A stretch of 64,000 nt of DNA from Polytrichum commune (GCA_950295325.1 OX485803.1:41617554-41681553), one strand, 5' to 3'; numbered from the stretch's first letter, positions 45,550-57,865 are shown. Numbers and translations: made by a program. The notes: generated by a model not told the origin, from the letters alone.

Positions 45550-45900
45550 AATAGTTCGGTTACTTTTCTAATTAGGACACCTATATATTAAGTGGTACGT
45601 GGTTTGGTGTGGATCCAATAATGAATATAAAAAAGACACTTGTTCAAAAGAGATTGGACTACATTTTCAAAGTATGATCATCATTCTAATTTCAATACTT
45701 AACATTATTAGGGGACCTACATGATCATTTAATGAGCACAAGAATCTTCACTTTGATAATAAATCACACATTTGTATGAGCTTCAAAAATGATTGTGAGG
45801 AAAGTAGCTACAACCTCAATTTGGATGTGCTAATCATCTTGTACTAAGTTAATTGCGTGTTTCATATCCTACAAGAAGTGAGGTAGTTGGAAAAAGTAAT
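45550..45900 (+). repeat. Family F repeat, forward arm
   Basis: Contains AGGACACCTATATATTAAGTGGTA, AGAGATTGGACTACATTTTC, GGGGACCTACATGATCA, and CATATCCTACAAGAAGTGAG near the end. These match 47,385-47,720 and the reverse complement of 63,290-63,640. Confidence 0.75.
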
Positions 45901-45926
45901 CATGTAATATTCATCTACCTTGAGTA

Positions 45927-46345
45927 AGTAGAGTAGAGGAGCCCACAACTCATCACTTAGGAGACTTTGTGCCAAATGTGAAGAGGTATAAGGTAGTGCA
46001 AATTTTCCTTGTGTCAAAAGATAGAATTAGGAGGATTGCAATTTTTTCGATAATTTTATTCCTTGAAGTGAAAATACTATGAATTTTTGAAGCCAAAAAT
46101 TGGCCCAAACATATTACCAATGCCTAGAGTGTATCATAACTACTCATTTTAGCTGCTTATTACTCCTCACTTTTAGCACTCAAAAGTAGGACATGTGTCA
46201 TGGCACTATTGGTTCCGCCTTGATCAAAATCTAATCTTGATATGATCAAAATATAACCCCAGCATGATTGAAATTAAGGACCAATTTGATCAAAATTTTA
46301 GTACCCTATAGATTGCCGATGGGAACCTGATCATGAATAGAGGCC
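45927..46345 (+). repeat. MITE family C, copy 2
   Basis: Same block order as copy 1 (29391-29796): AGTAGAGGAGCCCACAACTC, AGGAGGATTGCAATTTTTTC, AAGCCAAAAATTGGCCCAAA, GGACATGTGTCATGGCACTA, CCCTATAGATTGCCGATGGG. Confidence 0.85.
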
Positions 46346-46392
46346 TTTACAATAATCACGAAGTTTTGTAACTTTGTGTCACAACTCAATTA

Positions 46393-46950
46393 AGGTAGAG
46401 TATAACTACCTGATCTTGATTAGGAACCCATTGGGAATCTATAGGGTATCATAATTTCGACTAGGTTGGGACTTGTTTTGGTAATTTCTTTTGTGGGTGC
46501 TTAAATTTAGTTTCCATGTAGGTTGGCTCACCCATCAAATTCTAGTGGAAATGTAGATTCCACCTAGCGGAGTCTACATATCCACTAGAATTTGGTGGGT
46601 GAGCCAACCTACATGGAAACTAACCCTAATTAAGTCTCCAACTTTTGTTATGGTATCACCTAAGAATTGATAATGCCATGACACATGTCCCTGATTTTGA
46701 GTGCTAAAGTGAGGAGGAATTTGTCTCAAAGTGAGTGGTTATGGCAAATTCTAGACATTGATAATGTGTTTGGGCCAACTTTTGGCTTAAAAAAATTATA
46801 GTAATTTCAATTTAAAGAATAAAATTATGGAAATGTTTGCGGTCCTCCTGATTTCTATCTTCCTACATGGGAAAAAATTGCCCGCCTTGTACTTCTCCAC
46901 ATTTGGTGCATAATCTCTTAAGTGATTGGTTCTGGGTGCCTCTACTCTAG
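46393..46950 (-). repeat. MITE family C, copy 3, containing a nested hairpin element
   Basis: Reverse orientation relative to copies 1 and 2. Shared blocks are found at both ends (CTATAGGGTATCATAATTTC; CTTAAGTGATTGGTTCTGGG). It is interrupted by the hairpin at 46508-46622. Confidence 0.85.
46508..46622. mobile_element. About 115-bp near-perfect hairpin (Stowaway/Tc1-mariner-type)
   Basis: The two arms, each about 52 bp (starting GTTTCCATGTAGGTTGGCTC), are reverse complements with two or three mismatches and a loop of about 6 nt. TA lies on both sides (46508-46509 and 46621-46622), fitting a TA target. A hairpin this complete could be processed to small RNAs if transcribed. Confidence 0.85.
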
Positions 46951-46990
46951 ATCATGTGCCTTATTTGGTTTTTGATCTTAAACCTACATC

Positions 46991-47373
46991 TATAGTAGAG
47001 ACACCTATTCCCAATCAGGACCCCATTGGCAATGTATAGGGTACTAGAATTTTGATTGGGTTGGGCCTAAATTTCGATCACATTGGAACCAATAGTCACA
47101 TGACATATGCCCTAGTTTTGAGTGCTATAATGAGGTGGAATGGGCAGTTAAAATAAGTGGTTATGGCAGACTCTAGACATTGGTAATATGTTTAGGCCGA
47201 CTTTTGGCTTAAAAATTCACAATAATTTCAATTTAAGGAATAAAATTACTAATTTTTTTGCAATCCTCTGGATTTCTATCTTCTTACAAGGGAAAATTTT
47301 TCACCACCTTATACTTCTCCATATCTCGCGCAAAATCTCTTGTGTGATTGGTCATGGGTGCCTTTGCTCTATA
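46991..47373 (-). repeat. MITE family C, copy 4
   Basis: Reverse orientation, without an insertion. TATAGTAGAGACACCTATTC at one end and GGGTGCCTTTGCTCTATA at the other are the inverted termini. Interior blocks match copies 1-3. Confidence 0.85.
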
Positions 47374-47384
47374 TTTGAGTGGTG

Positions 47385-47720
47385 TATGGCTAGGTGTGAA
47401 TCTAAGAACAGACACCAAAAAGACATGTTATAAACAAAGATTAGACGCCGTGCCCAAATTTTGTCATAATCTAGTCGCAACATTCACTATAGTTGGGTAG
47501 ACCTACATGATCAATTAATAACCTAGAGAAAATTCACTTTGACAATGAATAGAATAATCATATGAGCTCCAATAATTATGAGGAAAGTGACTTTGGGCAT
47601 GATGTTTATTTGCTAATCTTCTTGCACTAATCTAATTGCATGTTTCATATCCTACGATAAGTGGGTGCAGAGAGAAAAGTGTCCATTTAAGGCCCACTTA
47701 CCTTAGACTTGAATGCATCT
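47385..47720 (+). repeat. Family F repeat, forward arm
   Basis: GAGTGGTGTATGGCTAGGTG, ACACCAAAAAGACATGTTAT, AGACCTACATGATCAATTAA, TGCATGTTTCATATCCTACG, AAGTGGGTGCAGAGAG. It ends about 250 bp upstream of the putative TruA 5' exon. Confidence 0.75.
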
Positions 47721-47974
47721 TTTATCTCATCCGCCTAAAGTGTATGATCCCACAAGTGGGCCTTTTGACCACATTTGGTGTGCCTTCGGCGAGATTCACT
47801 CCGCCACTCACTCACTCAGATTGTCAACCTTTCAACAATTGTGCTTGATGGACAACAATTGTGCAAAAGAACCAAGTGTTTATAGCAGTTGCAAGTCATG
47901 GATTTGGGTTGGTGCCCAAAAGGAGGCTTGAGGAGGAGGAAGGGAGAAAATTGGGAGAGAAGAAGAGTTTGGGA

Positions 47975-48278
47975 ATGACAGGATGGCTCGCTCTCTGTTG
48001 GAGTTCTTTCACATCTTGCAATTGGCATTGTGAGGTGGTCCAGGGTTTAGGGTTTAGGGGTTATGGTCACTATGGTGACCATGGTGCGAACCTGCCTTCC
48101 TGGGAGCGCAATGTGGGGCTCCTGTGTGCAATCCCCTCACAAGTCTCTCCAGGTATGATGTTCATTTTGAAGAAAATTATATCTCTCTTGTTTTCCATTT
48201 TCTCAGATATCAGTGAATTTTGATGCCTCCGTTGCAGCCATTGTGAGAGGCATGGAGGTGAATGGAAAAAAGATGCCT
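47975..48278 (+). CDS. Putative 5' exons of the TruA-family gene
   Basis: A candidate exon 47975-48152 starts with ATG (MTGWLALCWSSFTSC) and ends at CCAG|GTATG in phase 1. A candidate exon 48214-48278 (or starting 48238) accepts that phase and leaves in phase 0 at CCT|GTTAAG, which fits the exon at 48862. The donor is weak, and an in-frame TAG follows if it is not used. The encoded segment has no acidic residues in its first 30 positions apart from one Glu, so an organelle presequence is possible. Two telomere-type repeats (GGGTTTAGGGTTTAGGGG) lie inside the first exon. Confidence 0.35.
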
Positions 48279-48477
48279 GTTAAGTTATAGGTAATGGATT
48301 GCCATAATTTTCTTTACCTTGCATGATATGGTATCGTAGGTGTACCATTTTGTGCCCCAATTCTAGTGGTCACTTGTGTGACTGAGATTTAAGTAAAGTG
48401 GATTTTGTTGGGAATACTGGACTAAATGATATGACATGTTTTGTAGTCCCGCAACTTCCCTTTTTGTCCGTGATTGA

Positions 48478-48805
48478 AGATTAGGTCTAGAAACTCAATC
48501 CGTATGTTTGGGGCCACGCATATGATTGATGGTGAAAGTACTAGGATAACTAAGTCTATAGACAGATATGCCTACAGATATGCCTACAGACATGTCTACA
48601 GACATGGTTGGTGCTTCTGGGTACATTTCGTGTCCATAAGAATAATGATGCACATAAGGTTTTCAAGATTAGGTACAGAAACTAATTTATACGTTTGGGG
48701 CCATTGATATATTCCATGGTGTTAGTACCATGGCAAGTGAGCTAAAAGACATATTCTCGGTATGTCTCACGCCCATAAGAACAATAATGAACAAACAATT
48801 TTGAT
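48478..48805. repeat. Tandem duplication and 15-bp minisatellite in a TruA intron
   Basis: GATTAGGTCTAGAAACTCAA to CATAAGAATAATGATG is repeated about 187 bp later as GATTAGGTACAGAAACTAAT to CATAAGAACAATAATG. The first unit also holds a short repeat of CAGAYATGYCTA near 48,563-48,606. Confidence 0.8.
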
Positions 48806-48861
48806 TTAGGTGAGAATGTCACAAAGGACATTTTTTCACTGTGACCTCATGTTCTATGCAG

Positions 48862-51800
48862 TTTATGAAGCAGAAACATGGAAGGCATTCCCGTGAATTG
48901 TTTGCCACAATCGGTTGCTTGGTGGAGAGTGGAGCTGGTGTTGAGAACACACCTCAATGGAAGTGGCGGTTGTTGATATCCTATGATGGCACACAGTACT
49001 CAGGTCTGTTATCGTTCTTTCTCAAGTTTATTTCCAGAAGAAAGAATTTCCATCAAACGGAGCTTTGTGTGGCTCATATATTCAATTGTCACCCACATGA
49101 GCATGATGCTGTTTTTTTTATTCTGATGTGACTCGATTGAAGTTTACGAAATTACAGAGCTACACATGAGATTGATTTTGGTCACAGGTTGGCAATTGCA
49201 GCCTCGCTCTACTACAGTACAACAGATGGTTGAGGATGCTGTTTCCAAAGTGACAAGATGTTCACGTGAACAACTGAAGGTTGTTGCGGCAGGACGGACT
49301 GATACAGGTGTCCATGCTTGGGGTCAGGTAAGGTAGATGGACTTTATTTGGTTGCATTTTGTTGTTTGCTACCTTATATGACTCGGATTTGCGAGGTTGA
49401 ATTTTTTTGCGTCTGCATATGTATATGAAGAAGCCAAGATCAATCCCTTAAAGTTTTGAACCTGATCTTGAGTTGTTATGAATTATCAAAGTCCATTGGC
49501 ATTGAGCCATAAAGGCCACAGAGGTCCTCCCAATTGTGTTGACTATTGAACCTATAATGGTTATCGAATTTTAAGCATGTAGTCAAATCTTATAAGCAGA
49601 TGTCTTTATGGGATCCGTTCTTACATATGCACCTAACCACCCACAACTCAAATGTAAACACCCACCACTCAAGTAGAGGTGTTCAATCAAGATAAGTAAC
49701 GAAACATGTAATTCACTTCTCTCTTCTTCTACCTTGTTGTTTTATCGTCACTACATTTTGTAACTAAGGTATGTGGGCTTTATGTGGTCACTGTTCTTAA
49801 TCGGACACCTATATTTGAGTGGTCTATGGCAAGGCTTGTAATGAAGAAAGCACACCAAAATGACATCTGTTATGATGCTATTGGACTATGTGGTCAACAT
49901 GTAGACATCATTCTAGTTTCAACAATGAACACAATTGGGGGGACCCATAGGATCACTCAGAGAAAGAGAATATTCACTTTTACCTCCTGTAACTTTTACA
50001 TCTCAACTCTGATTCTGAAACTTTAAATAGCATTCTTCACTACTTGCAATTGCTAAAATGGAGGAAACGATTCCTGAGCCAAATTAATGGCCAGAAATGT
50101 CTATTCAATCCAGAAATGTTGGAGTCCACAATAGGGCAATATGCCTTAAAGAGGAAATTCAGGGGGGGGGGGGGGGCACATGACCTTCCAACTGGAATTG
50201 GGCGAAAGAAGCGACACCAAGTGTTTATCGTTTAGGGGGATCAGACATGTTTGAAAGTGCTGTATTTGAAATGGAGTTAAGTGGGCCACGGTAAAAGCAT
50301 TTTGGTCTTCACAAACACCTAGACTAGAGGAGCTTGGTCCCAAGGTCGGTCCACTATTTTTTTGGTAGAAATGTCCATTTTCAGCTTTGATCCACAACGG
50401 AGGTATGGTTAAATTCAGATCGGAGTTAAAAATGGACATTTCTACCCCAAAAGAGAGGGACCAACTTTGAAACCAAGCTCCCCAAAGTTTGGCACATTTC
50501 AATGCTAAAATTCTTCTACCTTGGTCTACTGAACCCTGTTTTCGAATGTGTGTGACCCCCACATGAGTTTTTCATACTCAAAAGGGACTGTCTCTTTGGT
50601 TCCTCAGATGTTTGTGAGGTCATGTCAGTTGTCCCCTCTGTCCTCTTTGGGTCATCATTTTTATCTCTCTCTCTCTTTTCTTCATTGCTCATGCTACTAC
50701 TTTGTGCAGGTGGCACACTTCGTCACTCCTTTTTGTTTCGACAAGTTGGAACCATTACATGTATCTTTGAATGGAATACTACCACCGGACATACGTATAC
50801 GAGAAATTGCACCTGTTCATCCAGACTTCCACGCCCGACACTCGGCTTGCAGGAAGACGTATCAATATAAAGCTGTTGTGGCTCCTGTTATGGAGCCTTT
50901 TCGACACAACTATGCTTATCACATCCGGCACCGTCTCAACATAGCTGCCATGCAAGAGGCGGCATCTTATTTCGTTGGTGTACACAATTTCTCAGCATTT
51001 GCTAACGCCTCGTCTGATTCCACAGTGCGAAGTGTTGTAAGAGAGCTTCTGAGGTTTAGTGTAGTCTACACGGTATGTACTTCAGCCATTTGATGGCTTT
51101 TTTTGGGGCAGTTACAGAAATGTGCAATATAGGCAGTTTGTGTTCCAACATTGCTTTTACAATCGTGGAGGCAATGTGGTATATGATAACCATAGTAGTT
51201 TATGTGTTTAGGCACTTTGATTGCTAAAATTTTATTTATTTTCACGCCATTTCAACGTTTTCACATGTTCCAACCTACCACTACGTGCCATGTGTCACCA
51301 CATTCAAGAAGATAATTATTTTGTGCTGAAACTGATTAGGTGTGACAGTCTGTGTGTGTGTTTCTCTACTATCTGTTGACACTGAAGTATTTATTCGTCA
51401 GTAGGGTGTGATTGTGATGATTGTGATGCATGTGCTGCAGGAACCACACCTGTTGTTTGAGGTAGAAAGCAAAGGATTTTTATATAAGCAAGTGCGCAAC
51501 ATGGTACGTCCCTCATGACAAAACCCACCTCAGCCTGTTGCACAAGTGAATTGGTGCATTTAATATAAGCCATAACATCTGCACAGAAGCGACTGTAATG
51601 GATGAAATCATTGTACTTCAGAGTCAGTTGCTGGTTTTGTAAGGGTTGTGTAAATTCTTATAGAGATTCATAACTCACCTAATTATCAAAATCAACATGT
51701 TACACATTATCAAGATTTATTTTTTGAAATTATCTTTGAAAGGGGATTGATCGTCAATAACAATAAGTGTTGACCCACCAAGGATGACCAAGGCCACCTT

Positions 51801-52356
51801 GGTACACAATGACCAAAATGCCTCTTGTTGGCTGTGTAGGTGGGTTTGCTTATTGAGGTTGGTAAAGAGCAACAACCTCCCCAGATTGTGCAGTCTATAC
51901 TTGCCACTGAAGATCGCAGGGAGTTGGCGAAAGTGTCCCCCGTTGCACCCCCACATGGTCTATATTTAATGTCTGTTGCTTATGATAACAAATTACTAGA
52001 ACCGCTTCCAAATATGCCACAGGTTAGTTACGGAAGGTGGCAGCGCTCTTCTGTGACTTCCTTAGTTTGAGCAGGTGTGCTATCTAACCTTACAACATAC
52101 CATCTTGTCTTATTTGGGCTTTGTGAAAAGACATCGTAAATAACTGTCTCAGGTTCTTCACTCGCTACGCCAGTCAAGTGCATATCTCTTGATACATCAT
52201 AATAGTAAATGCCTGGCAAGCTTTTTCACCCAGCTGGTGTCTCCACATCCTGCAAAGCCTATCATTTCATTTATTTTCCTCTAAGAAATGCAGGATCCTG
52301 AAGAGGAAAGGGTGAACCTGCAAAACAAGCTTTTAATAACAAAGCAGAAATTGTGA
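48862..52356 (+). CDS. tRNA pseudouridine synthase, TruA family
   Basis: Converts uridine to pseudouridine in tRNA; TruA itself acts in the anticodon arm (38-40). Six exons join in phase: 48862-49003, 49188-49327, 50710-51072, 51441-51503, 51840-52022 and 52294-52356 (stop TGA), 317 codons in all, plus uncertain 5' exons. Diagnostic blocks are [20 protein letters not shown], the catalytic loop [18 protein letters not shown] with the nucleophilic Asp, ALNG-like [30 protein letters not shown], and [20 protein letters not shown]. The product closely follows a plant cytosolic/nuclear TruA-like protein (Arabidopsis At1g09800 type, from memory). All motifs are intact. The target tRNA and compartment are inferred only. 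Confidence 0.93.
49560..50150. repeat. Family F repeat, two arms, in the large TruA intron
   Basis: A reverse arm (about 49,545-49,720: TGTAGTCAAATCTTATAAGC, CACTCAAGTAGAGGTGTTCA) is followed by a forward arm (about 49,780-50,150: GGACACCTATATTTGAGTGG, TCTATGGCAAGG, GTCCACAATAGGGCAATATG). A G14 run follows at 50,163. Confidence 0.7.
50329..50482. repeat. About 154-bp foldback in the large TruA intron
   Basis: The arms GGAGCTTGGTCCCAAGGTCG..GTCC..TAGAAATGTCCATTTT and AAAATGGACATTTCTACC..GGACC..CCAAGCTCC are inverted copies. Probably a small MITE. No clear target duplication. Confidence 0.7.
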
Positions 52357-52998
52357 ATGATGAATAGATAGTCAATTTGCAAGCTGCGTAATTGTCAGAT
52401 GTTGCAATCTAACTCGGTAACAACTAGTTCTTTGCAATATGATGTTTCTAAAGTTCTTCAATCCAAGGAGGTGAAGTATGTAATGGTGTTTTGCATTTGG
52501 ACATCTTTTTTTTCACGCATGTATTAATTACTGCACACCCTTTCATGTTCAGATTGTTACAGGATTAGCTTCTCGACTCCAAATTTCTCATGGGTTTACA
52601 AATTGAATTTATTGCTTGGGAGTGGAGACAGACATCACCAGCATACACACATTACCCTTCAAGGCAACCTTAGTCATATTCCTTCCATAGGGCTTGGGAC
52701 AGAGAGGTCTGAAACTTTTTGAACAGACCATACATTCCCACTCGCTGCTCTCTAGTGGCAAAACCATTATCCAACATAGTTCATTAGCGTTGGCCACAAA
52801 GGCTTGAGATAGCTCTTTGTTCAGCTTGTTATCATATATCTGTGCAGAAGGCTCTCATTTTCCAGCTAATGGTACAACTGCTCTTCCTGCATTTGTTTCG
52901 AGTCTGCAGAATTAAATTATTTCTTGTTCTGCAGGTCCAAATTTTGGCTTTGGTAAGAGGTATGATTCAAAGTGTCCGAGTAATACTTACCTAGCTTA
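52357..52998. other. TruA 3' flank
   Basis: The TruA 3' UTR is expected here. No polyadenylation signal can be assigned securely and no other feature is supported. Confidence 0.5.
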
Positions 52999-53519
52999 TG
53001 CCCCCTTCCCACCTGACTTTACAAAATAACCAAAGTCTCTCCTAAAAACCGGGTAAAGCTCCCTCGGTTATAAAGGAGGCATCCGGCTATCCCAATGCAC
53101 TTACAAGGACTTGCTCTGGAGATTTTCAAGTAGGTTTTAGTTAAGTAGCTTTCACACATGTTCATTGTTTATCAACCAAGCAATGAATGTTGGGTAGTTT
53201 TTGTCCCATCCCCAAATGCCTTATTACTCACCTATCTTACCATCGGTTTTTGTTAATGGAGCTCCTCGTGCCCTCATAGCTAAGACTAAAAAGCAATCAA
53301 TCACAAGGGCGGGAGGCGACACTTTTAAAGGTCCTATATTCATGCCTCATGTTTAGGTACAAATAGGAGGGTTGGTGCTTGAGGCTTAAAACCTCCACTT
53401 TTAAGCCATGCCACATCATTTGCCAACTAAGCTCGGCACTAAATAATGTCGATGGTGTGAAGGCCGGGTTTTTAGAACCAACTTTTAGTCTTAGCTAAAG
53501 TCAGGTGGGAAGGGGGCAT
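52999..53519. mobile_element. Harbinger-like MITE family A, copy 2 (521 bp)
   Basis: Perfect 23-bp terminal inverted repeat beginning TGCCCCCTTCCCACCTGACT, flanked by TTA at 52996-52998 and 53520-53522. It is homologous throughout to 26133-26681 and is the better preserved copy. No transposase. Confidence 0.9.
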
Positions 53520-53522
53520 TAG

Positions 53523-56500
53523 TCTCAGAGTTGCTCATTATTTCTGACCCAAGGTAAGTTGCTCTTTCTAAGGTGACTCTGAGTACTGGAGCATCATCGA
53601 CCAGATCACCTATTGTAGATGACCAATTTACTTGGAGTCCAATTAGTGTACTGACAGTGAGATGTAGTCTTGGTGCAAGATTGCAGTAGTTCAGAGGTTG
53701 GTGTTTTGCCACTTCCAAAAACCTGCATGGAGAACTCAAGTTAGTTTCGAGTGATGTACTTCTGGAGCCAGTGGCTTTATTTCTGTAGTGAAGGAATTTA
53801 AAGCTTTAGTTGGTGGTAATGGAGTAAAATTTGAGTAAGAAGTAGGTAGTGAGTTCTTTCTGGCTGCCAAATTTCATTAAGCTGGCCCAGTGTGTGAAAG
53901 CTTTTTGCATGCAGAGAGAGAGAGACTATGCCCACCATGTGTTGGTGTGAATTAGGGATGCTTCACCCTCAATCATAGCCGCAAGCTCATATGTGAATTC
54001 GAAATGGGTTTACAAAGCATGGCTATGGGACAAGTGTTAAACTCTAATCCACATCTATGTAAGTGACTAGTTTAAACACATGTAGTTCGGTTTGTTGCAC
54101 CCGTGCATATGAAAAAGTGTCCTAGGTCATCCTTGAACTGTCCATTCATTATGTCTTTGTCGATGGCTGATTGTTTTGGAAGTTTTGCATGGTGATTGCG
54201 GCGGTGCCCACCGACACTCGCCGCATGTTGTCAATTTGTATATAGGATTGATCTGCAAATTGTTTGATCTTAATTTTTCATTACCCCAATGTCAACATTG
54301 AACTAATTGTTGTTAGTTATATAGTGCGCCAAGTGGTCAGTTATGCTTCGTAATAAATGTTGTAAGGATCTCACACCCACCCGAGCAAAATACCTTGACA
54401 TGAACCATTTGCTTTAAGTCTTACATTCTTGCCATTGACATGTCCTAGGTGTCTTTGGTTTGGGTTGAAACCACTTTGGGTTTGTGCCGTCCTGATGTGT
54501 TGCATCCGTGCATACAACTTAATGTCCCAGGCCACCTTGAATTGTTTGCACAACATGTTGTTGTTGATGGCTGGCGGTTTTGAAACTTTGGAACAACACT
54601 TCTGTCGACGCCCATGGGCCCTTGCCATTTCAAAGTTTGAGACTGTATTAGAGATTGCATGCATATGTTTACTTACAAGCATCTCCAACTAGGGTGATAG
54701 CAACATGGATTTTGTGCATTTGATTTTACAATCTTCTCTATTAATTGTGACCCATGAAGGATGCAGCCTCTTGAACTGACAACAAAAGAACCAGGCATGC
54801 CCTTCGGCAATGGCTCTAAGTGACTATGCTGCAGTCATTTCTCAACATGATTGTGGTTCTTCAAGTGCCTAATTTTGGCACTCAACACAATGCAATGGGA
54901 GAAGTTTTTCGACATCATCACCAGGCCAATGGATCACAAAATAGAGGGATTGTGAGTACATTCAATCAAGTGGTGCAGCAATGAGAGCAATGTAAGAGAA
55001 TTGGTGGGATGGAGTCAGCTCTTGACCCATACTACCTTGTCAAAGAGGAGATTGAGGAAAATGTAAACTCGCTCTCGACCTTCTCATTTATCGATTGATA
55101 TATGGAACTCTAAAAAGTTTTCCAGCCACTTCTCCAAAGTTCCTCTAAAGGATGTAAGAGCACTTTAAGAAGAGCACCGACTTTGGTCAATCACAATGAC
55201 TAATATAAGATTTATCTGTCCAACAAGGCGGTGTAAGAAGCGTTCCATAGAAAGCGAATGATACTCACACTCATAGGAGACTCTCACTCATAATAAGGTT
55301 GATTTTATGATGATCCTCACGCAACAATCCAACATTTATGAAGCCCTCCTAGTGAATAATAAAAGGCTCATTTCTTAAAACGACGTTGTGAATCTATGTA
55401 GGTTGCATATGAATTTATTATTTCTTTGATTTTTTTTGGGTAGAGACTTCGCAGTTTTGCGAAGTTGTTTAACCTACATGAGAGTGCAAACGTTTCTAGA
55501 AGTGTTGGTTTTTGGTTGAGTCACCTTAAAAGGAATCCGCAAAGGCATAAATCTTTACAAAATGACGGTGATAAGGAAGTCGATCTTCATGTGGAATTGA
55601 ATGTGAAAGAAAGTGGGACAGGTGAGGAAAGTGCATTCTGGATATGGACAATGGGAGAAGCTCCCAAACAACCATATCACCCGCAAGAACATCACCAATG
55701 AACTGCTCCAAAGTAGTTCAAATATTGAATGGCAGGTATTTTGTTGATGGCCCTCAATATCCTCTCGGAAACCTAAAATGCATACCCACATTCAAAAATG
55801 ACAGAGTTCTTCGAAACATGTGTGTAGTAGATTGTCTTCAATCTCCTTCTACATAGAATTATTAGATTTTCCAATTTGCAATGGTCAACGAACCCACTTT
55901 CGATCTTATCACAAGAAATTTATATCACTCCATGAATGACATACTCTCATTATGCACATTTGATGTAGTGTCAACATCTTAAAAATGCAAGACACACACA
56001 TTTGATATCAAGTTCGTGTTCACACACACACACACACAAATTTGCATTTGATACTTTCTGAGTGCTAACTCAACAAACAGCTAATGATTCATTCAACATT
56101 GATTTGTCAACTCATACTCCTACCTTCTGGGTGTTGCAACTATAACACATAGAACTACAGATCAAAATTGCAACCCTGTATACGTTTGGAAGGCATCGAT
56201 TCAACGTTGTAGTTTTATGTCATTGAATCAATATAAAGTCCATGTTGATGAAATGCAAATTTGGAGGTTTGTGATGTTAACACACCAAAGAAGCTTTTCA
56301 CATCCTTGTGTTTTGGGACTGTTGGTATATTATACAGTTGGGGGAGCTTGAAAAGGCAACCATGGTGGCAGAAAGGAACCCTTCCCGATTCGGTGTCGAC
56401 TTCCATGAAATTCTTCAGCGCAAAAGATGGATGAACGACACCCGTGATGCGGTGATGACCTAAAATTATATACGGACTTGATCACACACTTGTATTGATG

Positions 56501-56529
56501 CACAAAATTTGGAAATAGTTTGTGTCTAA
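53523..56529. other. Intergenic DNA with a diverged duplication
   Basis: No gene is supported. 54,088-54,230 and 54,495-54,640 share CCGTGCATA, TGTCCYAGGYCAYCTTGAA, GTTGATGGCTG and TTTTGGAAGTTT/TTTGAAACTTT-type blocks in order. Simple repeats are (GA)n near 53,915 and (CA)n near 56,025. A 78-codon frame at 55,465 is unidentified. Confidence 0.5.
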
Positions 56530-57061
56530 GGGCCGCTTTACACCTAGAGGCCGAGCCAATTCGTTGTGTAAGAGGCTTGAAATCCTCACTTGTGATTGGT
56601 GAAAAGGCTAAAATCGGCCCGAACCCCTTTACACGTAGAGGTCGGGCTGATTTGGTGGTATGATTTTTTTCATTGAAAAATGCATGGTATGACATGGCTT
56701 GAGCTCGTTCAATTGGGTGCACCCAAAATGGAGAGCCAATTCTTGGCCTCAGGGCCAACGTTAGATCCCAATAATTTTTTTTCAATAAATTATGTTTTTT
56801 TAGCGAACTAGATTTGTTAGATTATGTGGAGTTTGAATGGTTCTATGTTAGATTATGGTAGATCCGTTGGAATATGCTAGATTTATTGAATCGGCCTTGC
56901 TTCTTGGCCCTAAGGCCTTTACATATGGGAAAATTGGCCCCTGTTATAATCTTATTGTAATGTGTAGTTGAGGTTGGCCTCCAACCCAAAAGGGGCTAAA
57001 ATTTCATGCAATTGCATGGCCTCAAGGGGAATTGGCCCAACCTCTAAGTGTAAAGCGGCCC
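56530..57061. mobile_element. 532-bp PIF/Harbinger-like element with TAA duplication
   Basis: The inverted ends begin GGGCCGCTTTACACCTAGAG and are perfect over 21 bp apart from one base. TAA lies on both sides (56527-56529 and 57062-57064). An extra CTTTACACGTAGAGGTCGGG block occurs at about 56,630, repeating the subterminal sequence. Its ends resemble the element at 19897-20911. Confidence 0.9.
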
Positions 57062-57146
57062 TAAAACCTGTGGATGTTCAGCACTAGGGCCAAAAGTATA
57101 CATCACTAATTTCATGCTTGACATCTAGCATGTTCATAAGTATGAT

Positions 57147-57865
57147 TGAGGTAGAGGGTGCTTAAATCAATACTTTAAGGTATTGCACATACATATGGCT
57201 ACATGGTTGATACAAAAAATATAAAATCATATTAGCCTTTGTTCTAAACATAGGTATAAAGAAAGAGAAAATGTATTTTAGCCTCAATTAGATATTCAAA
57301 GTCAAAACCACTAGCTCTCATGTATGATGACCTTAGATATGATGAGGACCCCCACCTTCATTGCCTAGAACCAACACAACATAGTTGCGTACTAGACCCA
57401 AGCTAGATCAAAGACCAATTAGTAACCATGCGCAAAGCCACATGGCCACCTCCATGATTCCACTTAGTTCGCTTGCAAAACCACCACCTTGCATCCTGGG
57501 TACCAACCCCCTTTGTGCTTTGTGGGCCTACCTCCGTGACTTTGTGAATAGAATGGCTATAATCCCCCCCCCCCCCAACCCTCCTGCAATATGTAGAATG
57601 GCTAGAATAGGCATTGACAAGCCACCCTGAACCCACCTTGAACCAACCCAAGATGAAGTGGAGCCTGGTACCTATCCTACGTGAAGGTAGTGGAGGTCAC
57701 TATGAGGCGGCACCACTAATGGCACCTAAAAGCGTCACTTTGTGGGCCATACACTCCTACACCATGGGGGGAACGCTTCAAGGTAGTAGAGTGTTGGTGC
57801 TTGGGATGTGTTTATAGGTGTTGGTTTTGGGTGGGGTGTTGGTTTTAGCACCCTGTACCTTAGGT
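57147..57865. mobile_element. DNA element family B, copy 2
   Basis: Ends read GGTAGAGGGTGCTTAAATCA, and GGTACAGGGTGCTAAAACCA in reverse complement. It is collinear with 26936-28318 but lacks the 630-bp nested element. It contains a 13-C run near 57,565. Confidence 0.8.

Noticed and set aside
55465-55860. 78-codon and overlapping frames
   Set aside because: No family resemblance, no splice context that fits a gene, and a competing frame on the other strand.
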